From positions 14,832,725-14,896,724 of the forward strand of contig OY757014.1 of assembly GCA_963580285.1 (NCBI GenBank): a stretch of 64,000 bases of DNA, in the 5' to 3' direction. The stretch comes from Lucinisca nassula (lineage: Eukaryota; Mollusca; Bivalvia; Lucinida; Lucinidae). The translations under genes and the position numbers were made by a program. Positions 44,785-55,789 of this stretch are shown here, in pieces (position 1 is the first letter of the stretch; each line of letters starts with the position of its first letter). The notes beneath the pieces are model-generated. The model had not been told where the DNA came from and did no database searches. It saw only the letters and a program-made list of their open reading frames with translations.

Positions 44785-45080
44785 TTGTTTGATTTGAGGT
44801 TTAGCGTCCCCGTCAACACTGTAAAGGTCATTTTGGAGACGTTGCTCCCAATTTTGTGGGACTTTTACCCGACCTTGAGATGAAATGACATCTCAAGCCC
44901 TGCCGCCCAATGAACCAATAGGGTTTATTAACATGGACGGGCCGACTCGTACCGCTTTGCCTGGGCAGGCTTAGATCCTCTAAGCGGTTTACCAGTACTC
45001 ATATGCGGGTCGGTTTCAGCTCTGCGTGGAAGCATCATGCAGCCCATCTATTTCTTCAAGCCCCGATGGGCGGGGTCGAG
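44785..45080 (-). mobile_element. SINE2 copy, full length
   Basis: Antisense, from GTTTGATTTGAGGTTTAGCG to CAAGCCCCGATGGGCGGGG. Confidence 0.8.
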
Positions 45081-45109
45081 GTTTTAATATAGGAATTTTA
45101 CAGTATAAC

Positions 45110-45960
45110 ACAAATTGACCGTTCCTTTCTCCATTCCATCGCTCGGCTCTGCCTCAAATTTGAACTTAAGTACATGTCTGTTACGTCCGACAATATATCA
45201 TAAGGCTACTTGTAGAGAACAAAAGTCTTACCCAGCTATGTTAACTGTCATTTAATCCGCAATACGAAATCCTCTAAGCTCAGGGACAATATGTTTATTA
45301 CAACTGACTTCGCATCCATTTGGCAAATAATTTTTAAACCAGTCCAAAACAAGTCGCGCCATGAGAACACGCGGTTTATAATGGAGAGCAAAGGCGCCAA
45401 TGCGCAGTCTGATCTGAGCGTTCGACTCTCCGCGTGCTTCACACTACGCAAAATTCCACTCAGGCTCTACAACTGCGCATGCTCTACAACTGTACTGGCT
45501 GATCTGTGTTATTACCAGACAGAGAACTGTTTTTATGGCGCGGATCATTCATTCTGATGTTGAGATTGCTTATTTTGGCGTAATAACAGAAATGGGGATT
45601 CCATTTAACTCTTAAAGCAATATTTTTGCACCCATTAAGTGTATATTGTTCTGCTTTAACCCATACATTCCTAGCGTCCCAAATTGGGCATTGGGAAACA
45701 GTTTAAACCCAGACCAGGCGGCGTGACACGGCGTCTGATCACAGGTCTTCATTGTTTGCTTAAAGTATAGTAGGCCTAATGACTGGAAACCTTACAACAA
45801 ATGAAACAAATCTGACAACCTAAAATTGGAAATGGATTTGTCAAAGGCTACAATAATGACGATAAATAATTAGTCACATATGGGATAATCTGCCGTACAA
45901 ATAAAGATATGGAATCGAGTGAATTCATGTATAAATCGGCTGTACTGAGGTTCACCTCGC
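45110..45960. other. unassigned, with FB3 core
   Basis: 45698-45760 is an FB3-type palindrome (GAAACAGTTTAAACCCAGAC...GATCACAGGTCTTCATTGTT). 45455-45495 holds a doubled 'CTACAACTG' word. Nothing else recognised. Confidence 0.4.
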
Positions 45961-45969
45961 GAGGTCGAC

Positions 45970-46320
45970 CTAATGTAAACCTATAGAAAACAAAGTAGTT
46001 CATACTTCCATGAACGCATCGAGTCGAATGATTTAACAGTGACGTCAGTGTAAACCAAAGTTCTATACGATCTGATTGGGCGTTGGCGACGTCAACGCTG
46101 TTCCGCTCTCTGTTGAAAAACAGCATGTAAATGTTTTTTAGCTTTAAAAGTTTGCCCTATATGCATTTTTTCGCCCAGTGAGGAAGAGCACAAGAAATAA
46201 ATTTATTTTTTCTGCTGTTCATGAAAGTATGAATGAGAGCGGGTGGCTAGTCAAGTTTACATGAACCCCTTCATTTACTTTGCAGGCGATCCACTGCGTT
46301 CATACTTTTATGAACAGCTA
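45970..46320 (-). mobile_element. element E5, copy 2 (inverse)
   Basis: Reverse complement of 33221-33567: ACCTATAGAAAACAAAGTAG, CATACTTCCATGAACGCATC, AACAGCATGTAAATGTTTTT and GTTCATACTTTTATGAACAG. 46325-46715 holds nothing recognised. Confidence 0.7.
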
Positions 46321-46719
46321 TTAAACTTACAGGTTTTCAAGGTCTTCTATTCTTTTTTTAGCAAATCCTTCGATGCGATACTTAGTATGATCCAATGGTT
46401 CATTTAACAATATTCTCAATCCTGTCCGAGTCCTAAAAGGCATGGTCAGTGACTTTGATATAAAGTTTGTTTTAAAACGCTAAGGACGCGGCGTCTGGCC
46501 ATGGTACTGTTTTGCTATTTTATTTTCATTTTATTTTTTTCCTTTTTTGCGATTTATTTATTTATTTTGTAAAGCTACCGTGCACAACAAATAATACAAA
46601 CAAGGAACTCAGAGGTTTGAACCCTAAAAAATTAATTAAAGTGTATTTTGTCAAAGGTTATGAAGCCTATGTAGGCAATGGAAAGGAACCGTGAATAGCG
46701 TGAAGCAAAAAATAAAATA

Positions 46720-47088
46720 AATAGAGGATCTTACATGAGTGCTCATGTGCTATTGAGTTTATTAAACGAGTTGAGGAAAAGGGATAAAATGCGAGGCTTT
46801 GCCGAGCATTTTATTCCTTTTCCTCAACGAGTTTAATAAATTCAATAATACATGAGCACGAATGCAAGATTCTATTTATCATATGACATTTAAAACGCAT
46901 TTTTTCACGATTGTTAACAAAAAATATCAATATTCCGTCATTAGTAAACGCGACGTCGTTAAGGACGTCTTACATGTAACGTTACGAGACGAATCTAGCT
47001 AATTTGCATATTTAATCCACTAGTGGATTATCGAAAATATTACATGGCGTTATTACACTCTCAGACGCGACGTCATACGATAAAATAA
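46720..47088. mobile_element. element E6, copy 2 (inverse)
   Basis: Palindromic end first (ATAGAGGATCTTACATGAGT, GAGTTGAGGAAAAGGGATAA and mirror), then GCATATTTAATCCACTAGTG and CTCAGACGCGACGTCAT. An 84-residue plus-strand frame starts just beyond it (47094-47348) but has no recognisable domain. Confidence 0.75.
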
Positions 47089-47579
47089 AATAAATGCAGT
47101 TTAATGACGTCATTCGAAGACTTAATAAGGTGAAACGTCTTTTTCTCGCATCGGAAAAGTTACAAAAAGACTTTAATGCGTGTGTTACCAATAATGATGG
47201 CGAAAGGTTGAGAGAATTCGAAGGAAACAACATCATTATTGCCGATTTTCAGTGTGTTAGAATCGAACTAGATCAGGCCTGGTGTTTGTCGGTCTGTGAT
47301 TTCTTATTCAACAAGTCACTGCCAGAGCTCATCTTTTTCTTAAAGTAACGAGGATATTCCTCAATTCTTATCAGAATAATATAATATGGGTGTGTCCTTT
47401 TTAAAAGTGCATCGATGTGGCGAATTTAACGCGCATCCACAAATCTAATTAAATCCTGACATAGAGTACTGAGGTACATTCAACAGAGCGGGCGCCCGCC
47501 GAGCGCTCACTTTGTTGCCGACAAAATAAACGTTCGGCGAGCGCGGCCCGCGTTACTGAAAGCACCACATCACGCAAAA

Positions 47580-47822
47580 TACGCCTATATAATTTTGACC
47601 CCGTCGAACCCCAATTTTATATATTCAGGGTAAACCTTATTTTGCTAATTTCTGCTCAAAATATAGATTGTGGGTACTCGTTAGAACCGCCTCATCATTT
47701 TTCATATTTTGAGCAGAAAAAAGATAAATATCAGGTTTTTTTTTTTTTTTTTTTTTTCATCTTAAAATTTTCGTTTTTCGGCTGTAAAGTTACAATGTAT
47801 TTGTCTAGGCGTGTTTTCGTAA
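47580..47822. mobile_element. FB1 element, second arm type, truncated centre
   Basis: ACGCCTATATAATTTTGACC, CTCGTTAGAACCGCCTCATC, a 23-base T run and TTGTCTAGGCGTGTTTTCGT. Confidence 0.65.
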
Positions 47823-47935
47823 TTTCACCTTGACTTGAAAAGCTAAAACAACTTTGGGACCTTGGAAATTTGTTCGAGATACGGGTTGTTCGAGTCAATG
47901 AGGGTTAAATATAGCGTCAGCTGAGGCGTAATAGG

Positions 47936-49473
47936 GAAAGTATTCCTGCCTAGGTATTTCTGCCTCTTCATACCTTTACAAGATAAAAGAAAACTTCTCT
48001 GAATTATCCTACATACGAAAGGAGAAGTATTCCTGTCTAGGTATTTCTGCCTCTTCATACCTTTTCAAGTTGAAAGAAGTCAACCTGTCTGAATTATCCT
48101 CGATACGAAATGAGAAGTATTCCTGCCTAGGTATTTCTGCCTCTTCATACATTTTCAAGATAAAAGAAAACTTCCCTGAATTATCCTAGATACGAAAGGA
48201 GAAGTATTCCTTTCTAGGTATTTCTGCCTCATCATACCTTTTCAAGATAAAAGAAAACTTCCCTGAATTATCCTAGATACGAAAGGAGAAGTATTCCTGT
48301 CTAGGTATTTCTGCCTCTTCATACATTTTCAAGATAAAAGAAAACTTCCCTGAATTATCCTAGATACGAAAGGAGAAGTATTCCTGTCTAGGTATTTCTG
48401 TCTCTTCATACATTTTAGATATAAAAGAAAACTTCCCTGAATTATCCTAGATACGAAAGGAGAAGTATTCCTGTCTAGGTATTTCTGCCTCTTCATACAT
48501 TTTCAAGATAAAAGAAAACTTCCCTGAATTATCCTAGATACGAAAGGAGAAGTATTCCTGTCTAGGTATTTCTGCCTCTTCATACCTTTTCATAACAAAA
48601 GAAAACTTCCCTGAATTATCCTAGATACGAAAGTAGAAGTATTCCTGTCTAGGTATTTCTGCCTCTTCATACCTTTTCATAACAAAAGAAAACTTCCCTG
48701 AATTATCCTAGATACGAAAGTTGAAGTATTCCTGTCTAGGTATTTCTGCCTCTTCATACATTTTCATAACAAAAGAAAACTTCCCTGAATTATCCTGGAT
48801 ACGAAAGGAGAAGTATTCCTGTCTAGGTATTTCTGCCTCTTCATACCTTTTCAAGATAAAAGAAAACTTCCCTGAATTATCCTAGATACGAAAGTAGAAG
48901 TATTCCTGTCTAGGTATTTCTGCCTCTTCATACCTTTTCAAGAAAAAAGAAACTTCCCCGAATTATCCTTGATACGAAAGGAGAAGTATTCCTGTCTAGG
49001 TATTTCTGCCTCTTCATACCTTTTCAAGATGAACGAATACTTCCCAGAATTATCCTAGATGCAATAGGAGAAGTATTCCAGTCTAGGTATTTCTGCCTCT
49101 TCATACCATTTCAAGATGAAAGAAGACAACCTGTCTGAATTATCCAAGATACGAAAGGAGAAGTATTCCTGTCTAGGTATTTCTGCCTCTTCATAAAATT
49201 TCAAGATGAAAGAAGACTTCTCTGAATTATCCCAGATACGAAAGGAGAAGTATTCCTGTCTACGTATTTCTGCCTCTTCATACCTTTTCAAGATGAAAGA
49301 AGACAACCTGTCTGAATTATCCTAGATACGAAAGGAGAAGTATTCCTATCTAGGTATTTCTGCCTCTTCATACCATTTCAAGATGAAAGAAGACAACCTG
49401 TCTGAATTATCCAAGATACGAAAGGAGAAGTATTCCTGTCTAGGTATTTTGCCTCTTCATACCATTTCAAGAT
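47936..49473. repeat. codon-phased minisatellite, left block
   Basis: About 17 units of 87 bp (AAACTTCCCTGAATTATCC type), becoming 90 bp units (GACAACCTGTCTGAATTATCC type) from about 49110 to the end. Shared landmarks are GAAGTATTCCTGTCTAGGTA, TTTCTGCCTCTTCATACC and GATACGAAAGGA. Both lengths are multiples of three. In the plus frame units read like YSCLGISASSYHFKMKE, in the minus frame like YEEAEIPRQEYFSFRI. Stops arise mainly where the CTAG in 'tcctagata' falls. Confidence 0.92.
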
Positions 49474-50528
49474 GAGAAGGATATGAAATAGAGATTGTTA
49501 TGTTTCCTGTAATTGGCAGCTGACCAGGTAGCGCAAAGGCGTGGTCTGTTCAATTGCCTCTTACTTGTGATAATGTAGTGAGCACAAATTTGATGAGTAT
49601 TATGCTCAGTAGTAGTGAGCATTAATTGATTTCTGTAGTGCTCAGTAAGGAAACATGAACTTTGAGTATTATTGTGTCAAGCGCTGGGTGCTGATAATTT
49701 GATGCACAGTCAAGTTGAGTTCTGCTGTACGGTTATTTGTCGCATGCACTAATCAGCCTGTATGTCTGGTCGGCGCATGCGCAATAACGGTATAGGCATG
49801 AACATATTCTTACTTCTCCGGGAGGGGGATCATGATATAGCATGTATGTTTTGTGACTCGTGTCTTAGTCTAGTTATCGTAATTTGCAGGCACAACAATG
49901 TGTGACCTGCTGCTCCCTGCTTCATAGCAGCAGGTACTGGTACGACGCTAGGCGTTAGGGTCCAGCAAGGGCGGACAGACCGCCGTAATCAGCGTAGACC
50001 AGAATCAGAATCATTGTTCATTGTCAACAAATGTGAGACCATGAAAGAGGTCAACTAACCTGCAGGATATTCGGACGATCGCTAAACCTGTGATCGGCAA
50101 ATTTGTGATCGGCAACTATGTCGATAGACTAGTGTGCAGTTTGCACTAGTTCGCGAGAGGAAGTGTCACGCGAGAGGGGGATTCACCCTAAGTTATAAAC
50201 TGGCCAGTCGCGTCTTGTGTTTTTTTTTTTTTTTTTTTTTTTGTTGTTGTTTTTGTTGTTTGCTTCTGTAGGTATTCACGTCACCCGTTCCGAGCACAGA
50301 ACATTGTTTTGCCTTCGGAGCGGACGTCGTGAGTTGGCTACAGAAGCAACAAATTGTGATGTTTTGTGTTAGTAAGTGTTGTATGTAGATACTGTAAATA
50401 ATTCATGTCATTCATCTAACATCTTTCTTGTGCCTTACCCCACAGCTGCCCGTACACCTGTCAGAGATCACGCTCGGTTGTCTTGTCAGCATGGGGGTTT
50501 GCGGGACGCCGTAAACCCACATGTAACA
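49474..50528 (+). repeat. LTR-A 5' LTR
   Basis: 1055 bp, from GAGAAGGATATGAAATAGAG to CCACATGTAACA. It differs from the 3' LTR at only a few sites: one C/T near 49875, a T-run length change near 50220, and AAATAATTC against AAATAAAATAC near 50397. The first bases, GAGAAGGA, are purine-rich and might be retained polypurine primer; canonical TG could then begin at 49484 or 49497. Confidence 0.9.
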
Positions 50529-50530
50529 TT

Positions 50531-50549
50531 TGGTGTCAGAAGTGGGATT
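50531..50549 (+). promoter_or_regulatory. primer-binding site, tRNA-Leu type
   Basis: TGGTGTCAGAAGTGGGATT, two bases after the LTR, is complementary over 19 bases to the 3' end (with CCA) of animal tRNA-Leu(CAA) as I know it. It would prime minus-strand DNA synthesis. Confidence 0.8.
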
Positions 50550-51277
50550 TGATCTCTGGCTGGTGTTCCCGGCTGTGGAACAGCACATTGATACTCTGAA
50601 TCATCAACTTAAAAAACAAAAAAAGAAGAAACTGCATTGACAGCCACATTTAGAAATTAACTTTAATCTTCCTTCCTGCGTTGATGAAGTGCGAAACCCA
50701 TGTATTCAACTGAATGGATACTGACAAGTCGGTAATTTCTGAGCAGGAAGGCAAGGCAAACCCCACTTTTTCTTGGTAACGAAAAATTTAAGTAGACCCC
50801 ACTTAATTGTGTTACCTGACATTCTAATAAAATAAACTGGAGTTACTAATTGATCTTACCCACACATGGTTCTGACGTAGTGACGTTAACAATTTACTGA
50901 CGTTGACATAACGGTAGCGTTAATATTTACGCTGTGGCTTGAGGTTAGGTATGACGTAATAGAAACATTAATGGTGACTTGTTGTGATCGGAGTTTTGTA
51001 ATGTGATGAAACTTCGGATTGTAGCATTTTACTGTAAACGTCGTCAGTTTATGACGTCATATTAGACTACCAGTGCGCAACGTCATACTTTGCTGAAAGC
51101 ATTTGACATTTCAAATCGCGTGTGCTTTAATAACTAACGTTTTAGTTAGATTAACGCGTATAACACATATCTTAACGTTTTAGTTAAGCCCATTCAATCA
51201 TCACTGATCATAACTGATCAGTTTATAGTGGTTTTGATAGTAACGTGAGATTTACGTTATCAATAATTGAACGTTTA
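50550..51277 (+). other. LTR-A leader
   Basis: Non-coding stretch between primer site and gag, A/T-rich with several AACGTTTTAGTTA-like words. Possible packaging signals cannot be judged. Confidence 0.4.
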
Positions 51278-51829
51278 ATGCAAATGGGAAAGGACTTAGG
51301 TTATGTGGGGAAGGAGTTACAAGGTTTTGTTAAAGAGCAGCAAGATATTGAGCGGGCGGAAATGCAAGAGCAAAGGGATTTAGAAAGGTTAAGGTCTGAG
51401 GAAAAGGAAAAGGAAAGGGCCCATGAACTAGCTAAGTTGAATGTTAATAACGAACTTGAAATGGCACGCATTAAGACTGAAAGGGAGGCAAAAGAGATTA
51501 GTGAGGCCCATTTAGAACAAATAAAACATGGGTTTGAGCTACAGCACCAAGAATTAAGGAATCAGTTAGAAATGCAGAGAGCGAAGCTCGAGCTAGAATT
51601 GGAAAAGCAAAAAGCTGAGAAGGTGGCTCATGCCCGGGATCCTAAGTTACCTTATTTTGAAGAGGGTAAAGATAAAATGGATAGTTATTTATCTAGGTTT
51701 GAGAAATATGCTACGGCTAATAAATGGGATAAGAGTGTTTGGGCCGCGTATTTAAGTGCATTGCTCAAAGGGCGCGCACTTGATGTGTATGACCGGTTGT
51801 CAAATGAGGATGCGGCGGATTATGAATAG
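51278..51829 (+). pseudogene. LTR-A gag, N-terminal part, ending at in-frame TAG
   Basis: The first ATG in frame is at 51278 (MQMGKDLGYV). An upstream GTG at 51245 is unlikely to be used. Residues ~15-120 form a long charged coiled coil (QEQRDLERLRSEEKEKERA, LEMQRAKLELELEKQKAEK). Then PYFEEGKDKMDSYLSRFEKY begins the capsid-like domain usual in Ty3/gypsy gag. The frame hits TAG at 51827-51829 but continues open in the same frame after it, so the break is a point change in a gag that once ran on. Confidence 0.8.
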
Positions 51830-52750
51830 TTAAAGGACGCTTTATTAAAGAATTTTGACATGACAGAGCGCGGATTTAGGAAGCAGTTTCGTTATAGTAG
51901 GCCCGAGAAATCAGAAACGTTCATACAGCTCAGTAGTAGACTGAGAAGTTATTTAGAAAAATGGCTTAATATGGCAAAGATAGAAAAATCTTTTCCGGCT
52001 GTCTGTGATTTCATGGCAAGGGATCAGTTCCTGGAGTCATGTAATAGAGAACTGTATGTACATCTGAAGCCAAAACAGTTTGGTAATTTAGATGAAATGG
52101 CTAGGGAGGCAGATTTGTTTGCAGAAGCGCGCGGGGGCGTATATAGTTGCATTAATAAGGGGCAACGCGATAATAGAGGCGCAGCGCAGGGTAAACAGGA
52201 CAAAGTTGACTCGAACAAACCGAGTGGTAGACCGGATATCAAGTGTAGCATATGCGGTAAGGGGCATTTAATGATTGACATTGATTGTCCTTTTTTCACT
52301 GGGAAAACTGAAGCTTTGTGTATGGATGATACGTTGTACGATTTGGTTATCGGTAACATTGGTGGATCAAAACTTCCTGATATGTCTCATTTCTCAGCCG
52401 CGGCTGTAACTAGGTCTCAAACTAGGCAGGATGAGAAGCCTTACAGAAAACGTAAGGTTCCCGATCAGATCATTAACGATGACAAGGAGGCTTTCAAGCA
52501 AGCTCAGGTTGCTGATCCAACTTTGGAAAACATCAGGAAAAGGGTTGTATCTGGGAACAAGACTGTGAGTCGTGGTTTAAACCGAGGTGAAACTAGGTTT
52601 ATTGAGAAAAAGGGTTTGGCATATAGGGAGTTCACAAAGGGTAACAAAGTCTCTTTCCAACTTGTGGTCCCTCAAAGTTTCCGAGGAAAGGTGTTGAAAC
52701 TGGCTCATGAAACGCTTATGTCTGGACATATGGGTATTAGGAACAGTTAA
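51830..52750 (+). pseudogene. LTR-A gag/protease segment, first copy with internal deletion
   Basis: Continues the capsid-like domain (FRKQFRYSRPEKSETFIQ) to the zinc knuckle CSICGKGHL. It then jumps in frame into the end of the protease (IDIDCPFFTGKTEAL), losing about 558 bp relative to the second copy, including the last knuckle cysteine and the protease active site. It goes on to the start of the integrase zinc domain (LAHETLMSGHMGI) and ends where the second copy begins. It is the first unit of a tandem duplication. Confidence 0.85.
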
Positions 52751-54255
52751 AGGACGCTTTATTAAAGAATTTTGACATGACAGAGCGCGGATTTAGGAAG
52801 CAGTTTCGTTATAGTAGGCCCGAGAAATCAGAAACGTTCATACAGTTCAGTAGTAGACTGAGAAGTTATTTAGAAAAATGGCTTAATATGGCAAAGATAG
52901 AAAAATCTTTTCCGGCTGTCTGTGATTTCATGGCAAGGGATCAGTTCCTGGAGTCATGTAATAGAGAACTGTATGTACATCTGAAGCCAAAACAGTTTGG
53001 TAATTTAGATGAAATGGCTAGGGAGGCAGATTTGTTTGCAGAAGCGCGCGGGGGCGTATATAGTTGCATTAATAAGGGACAACGCGATAATAGAGGCGCA
53101 GCGCAGGGTAAACAGGACAAAGTTGACTCGAACAAACCGAGTGGTAGACCGGATATCAAGTGTAGCATATGCGGTAAGGGGCATTTAACAATTAAATGTT
53201 TTAAGAACCCCGACAGGAAACAATTGTATAGCGCAGAGGTAGGAGCAACTGGAGTTGGGGATAGCGGTGTTAAGGAAAATTTTAACACGCGCGTAGAGAC
53301 TCAAGGTTCTCAGGTTAAGAATGAGAATACGCAGAATGTAGGTCGTGGTTATACACGTGGTCGTGGTAATTTTAGAGGGTCTTTTCGCGGACGCGGTAAG
53401 AATAATAGCACACCACGTGGCGCAGCACACCAAGTTAGTTTTTGTCAGACGGAAGTAACTAGGAAAGGTGATGAGATTGGAAGTATTTTTGAAAATAAGG
53501 TTGGTGATCCTTTGATTTCGGATAGGGAGGAGTGTAGTAAGGAAACTAGGGAAGGTGTCTGTTACTTCTTAAAGGCAAGGTTACCGACGGCACAAGGATT
53601 GGTTAATAATAAAAAGGTGGTTGTATTAAGAGATACTGGGTGTACAGGCTGTGTCGTTCGGAGAAGTTTGGTTTCGGATAGTCAGTTAATAGGGAAGGAA
53701 TCAAATGTTACGTTGATTGATGAATCCACACAAAGGTATCCTTTGGCAATGATTGACATTGATTGTCCTTTTTTCACTGGGAAAACTGAAGCTTTGTGTA
53801 TGGATGATACGTTGTACGATTTGGTTATCGGTAACATTGATGGATCAAAACTTCCTGATATGTCTCATTTCTCAGCTGCGGCTGTAACTAGGTATCAAGC
53901 TAGGCAGGATGAGAAGCCTTACAGAAAACTTAAGGTTCCCGATCAGATCATTAACGATGACAAGGAGGCTTTCAAGCAAGCTCAGGTTGATGATCCAACT
54001 TTGGAAAACATCAGGAAAAGGGTTGTATCTGGGAACAAGACTGTGAGTCGTGGTTTAAACCGAGGTGAAACTAGGTTTATTGAGAAAAAGGGTTTGGCAT
54101 ATAGGGAGTTCACCAAGGGTAACAAAGTCTCTTTCCAACTTGTGGTCCCTCAAAGTTTCCGAGGAAAGGTGTTGAAACTGGCTCATGAAACGCTTATGTC
54201 TGGACATATGGGTATTAGGAAGACATTGGATAGAGTTGTAACTGAGTTTTACTAG
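52746..54255 (+). pseudogene. LTR-A gag C-part, protease and integrase zinc domain, second copy
   Basis: Repeats 51828 onward almost exactly (CAGTTAAAGGACGCTTTATT) in a different frame, without the deletion. Knuckle CSICGKGHLTIKC is CX2CX3HX4C, one residue shorter than the retroviral form. A Gly/Arg-rich GRGNFRGSFRGRGK region follows. The aspartic protease has DTGCTG (Asp codon 53632-53634) and YDLVIGNI. Then, with no RT between, come DDPTLENIRKRV and the integrase HX6H (HETLMSGH). A TAG at 54253-54255 interrupts the frame just before the CX2C half. Confidence 0.88.
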
Positions 54256-55581
54256 CCCGGTATTTGCGGTGATGTCGCTAGATTTTGTAAATCTTGTGAT
54301 ATTTGTCAGAGAACTATTCAGAAAGGTCGGGTCACTAAAGTACCTCTAGGAAAAATGCCATTGATTGATACGCCATTTAAGAGGGTGGCAGTGGACATAG
54401 TTGGTCCAATTGAGCCTCGATCTGATAGGAAATCTCGGTATATTTTAACCATGATAGATTATGCGACAAGGTATCCAGAGGCGATAGCTTTACCGAGTAT
54501 TGAGACGGAACGTGTCGCGGAAGCGCTTATTGAAATGTTTAGTAGGGTTGGCATTCCTGATGAAATGTTGACTGATTGTGGATCACAATTTACTGCTGAG
54601 GTAATGAAGGAAGTCAGCAGACTTCTTTCTCTTCAACAGTTAACGTGTAGTCCGAGACACCCAATTTGCAATGGACTGATAGAGCGTTTCCACGCTACGT
54701 TAAAGCAGATGTTACGTCGCATGTGTGCTGAACGTCCAAAAGATTGGGATAAATATCTTCCAGCTTTATTATTTGCGGTAAGGGAAGTCCCACAAGAGTC
54801 TTTAGGATACTCCCCTTTTGAGTTGTTATATGGACGTAACGTCAGAGGTCCAATGGCAATATTAAGAGAATTATGGGCTGAAGAGGTACGCGATGAGCAA
54901 GTTCTTTCGACGTATCAATACGTTATTGAGCTTAGGGAACGGTTAGAGCAGACAGGCAAATCAGCGCGTGATAATTTAAAGAAGGTTCAGATTAAGCAGA
55001 AAGCTTATTATGATAAAGGCGCGAGGTCGCGTAAATTTGACGTCGGCGATAAAGTGCTGTTGTTACTACCGACAGACAGTAATAAATTATTGCTTCAATG
55101 GAAAGGTCCTTATGAAGTGGTTGAGGTAGTGAACAGAATGGATTATAAGATTGACGTCAATGGAAAGGTTAACACATATCACGCTTATATACTGAAACAG
55201 TATGTTGAGCGTCAGACTGTGACGTCTCATTGTCTGATCTCTAAACCTATTATGTCGACAGACAGTCATGACAGAAATGACGTCGACGTGTCTTCATTTG
55301 AAGACAGCAGTTTTCAAACTGCAGAGCAACCGGAAAGTGACGGTGACGTTAGCGTCCCACACACACTAACGTCAGAGGAGAGTGAGGAGACAGAAGGGCT
55401 GAGAGAACAGCGCCTTGCAGGACTGACATGTCAGACAGACCAAATTATATGTACCACATTTATGTCAGAACCTGTGAAATCAATCAAATCTGTTAAGCCA
55501 GAAAGGCCACCTCCAGTGAGATTAAAACGATATCCGTTTTCTAACAAACAACAGAGTGTCAGGGGAACAGGAAAATTCTAG
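54256..55581 (+). pseudogene. LTR-A integrase, catalytic core and C-terminus
   Basis: The same frame continues after the TAG with FCKSCDICQ, completing the H2C2 zinc finger. An internal ATG is at 54355. Counting from it, the core shows D14 (AVDIVGP), D74 (LTDCGSQF) and E110 (NGLIERFHATL): a D,D35E triad, intact. LLLQWKGPYEVVE near residue 240 is the GPY/F motif. After YHAYILKQYVE comes a ~110-residue acidic, Ser/Thr-rich extension ending at TAG 55579-55581. The product would join element DNA ends to a chromosome. Confidence 0.9.
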
Positions 55582-55611
55582 GGCAAACCACCATAGCTTA
55601 ATAGCAATTTT

Positions 55612-55650
55612 ACTAAAGAAAATTTGGGGGCAGACTACCTTAGTAGGTAA
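55612..55650 (+). pseudogene. RNase H C-terminal remnant
   Basis: In the integrase frame, after a stop at 55594-55596, the codons read TKENLGADYLSR and stop (TAA 55648-55650). KxNxxADxLSR is the usual end of Ty3/gypsy RNase H. Only about a dozen codons survive, so chance similarity is possible. Confidence 0.6.
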
Positions 55651-55697
55651 TTCTTCGCACGGTTGTTGTGTAAATAGCTGTCTTGTTTAGATAGGTT

Positions 55698-55782
55698 CAT
55701 CCTATTCCATCTCTGTACACAAAGAAAAAACATTTCTGATTGTTTTTTCTCCAAAAGGGGAAACCTTTGTTACGAGATGGAA
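55698..55782. repeat. hairpin in LTR-A 3' non-coding region
   Basis: CCTATTCCATCTC and GAGATGGAATAGG are perfect 13 bp arms about 60 bp apart, with complementary AAAAAACA / TTTTTTCT tracts inside. Confidence 0.6.
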
Positions 55783-55789
55783 TAGGAAA

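Larger units (their letters stand above)
44298..45106. mobile_element. FB2 element carrying nested FB1 and SINE2
   Basis: Left end ATACAGTAAAATTCCGCTAT (44298) and right end ATATAGGAATTTTACAGTAT (45106) are inverted. An intact FB1 (44415-44694) and a SINE2 (44785-45080) sit inside, leaving the FB2 palindrome (TCAAAAATGGTCCTTAAGAC) at 44728-44765. Confidence 0.75.

Noticed and set aside
47094..47348. 84-residue frame beginning at the edge of element E6
   Set aside because: Composition is protein-like, but no family is recognisable, no partner exon is seen, and only one copy is in the window.
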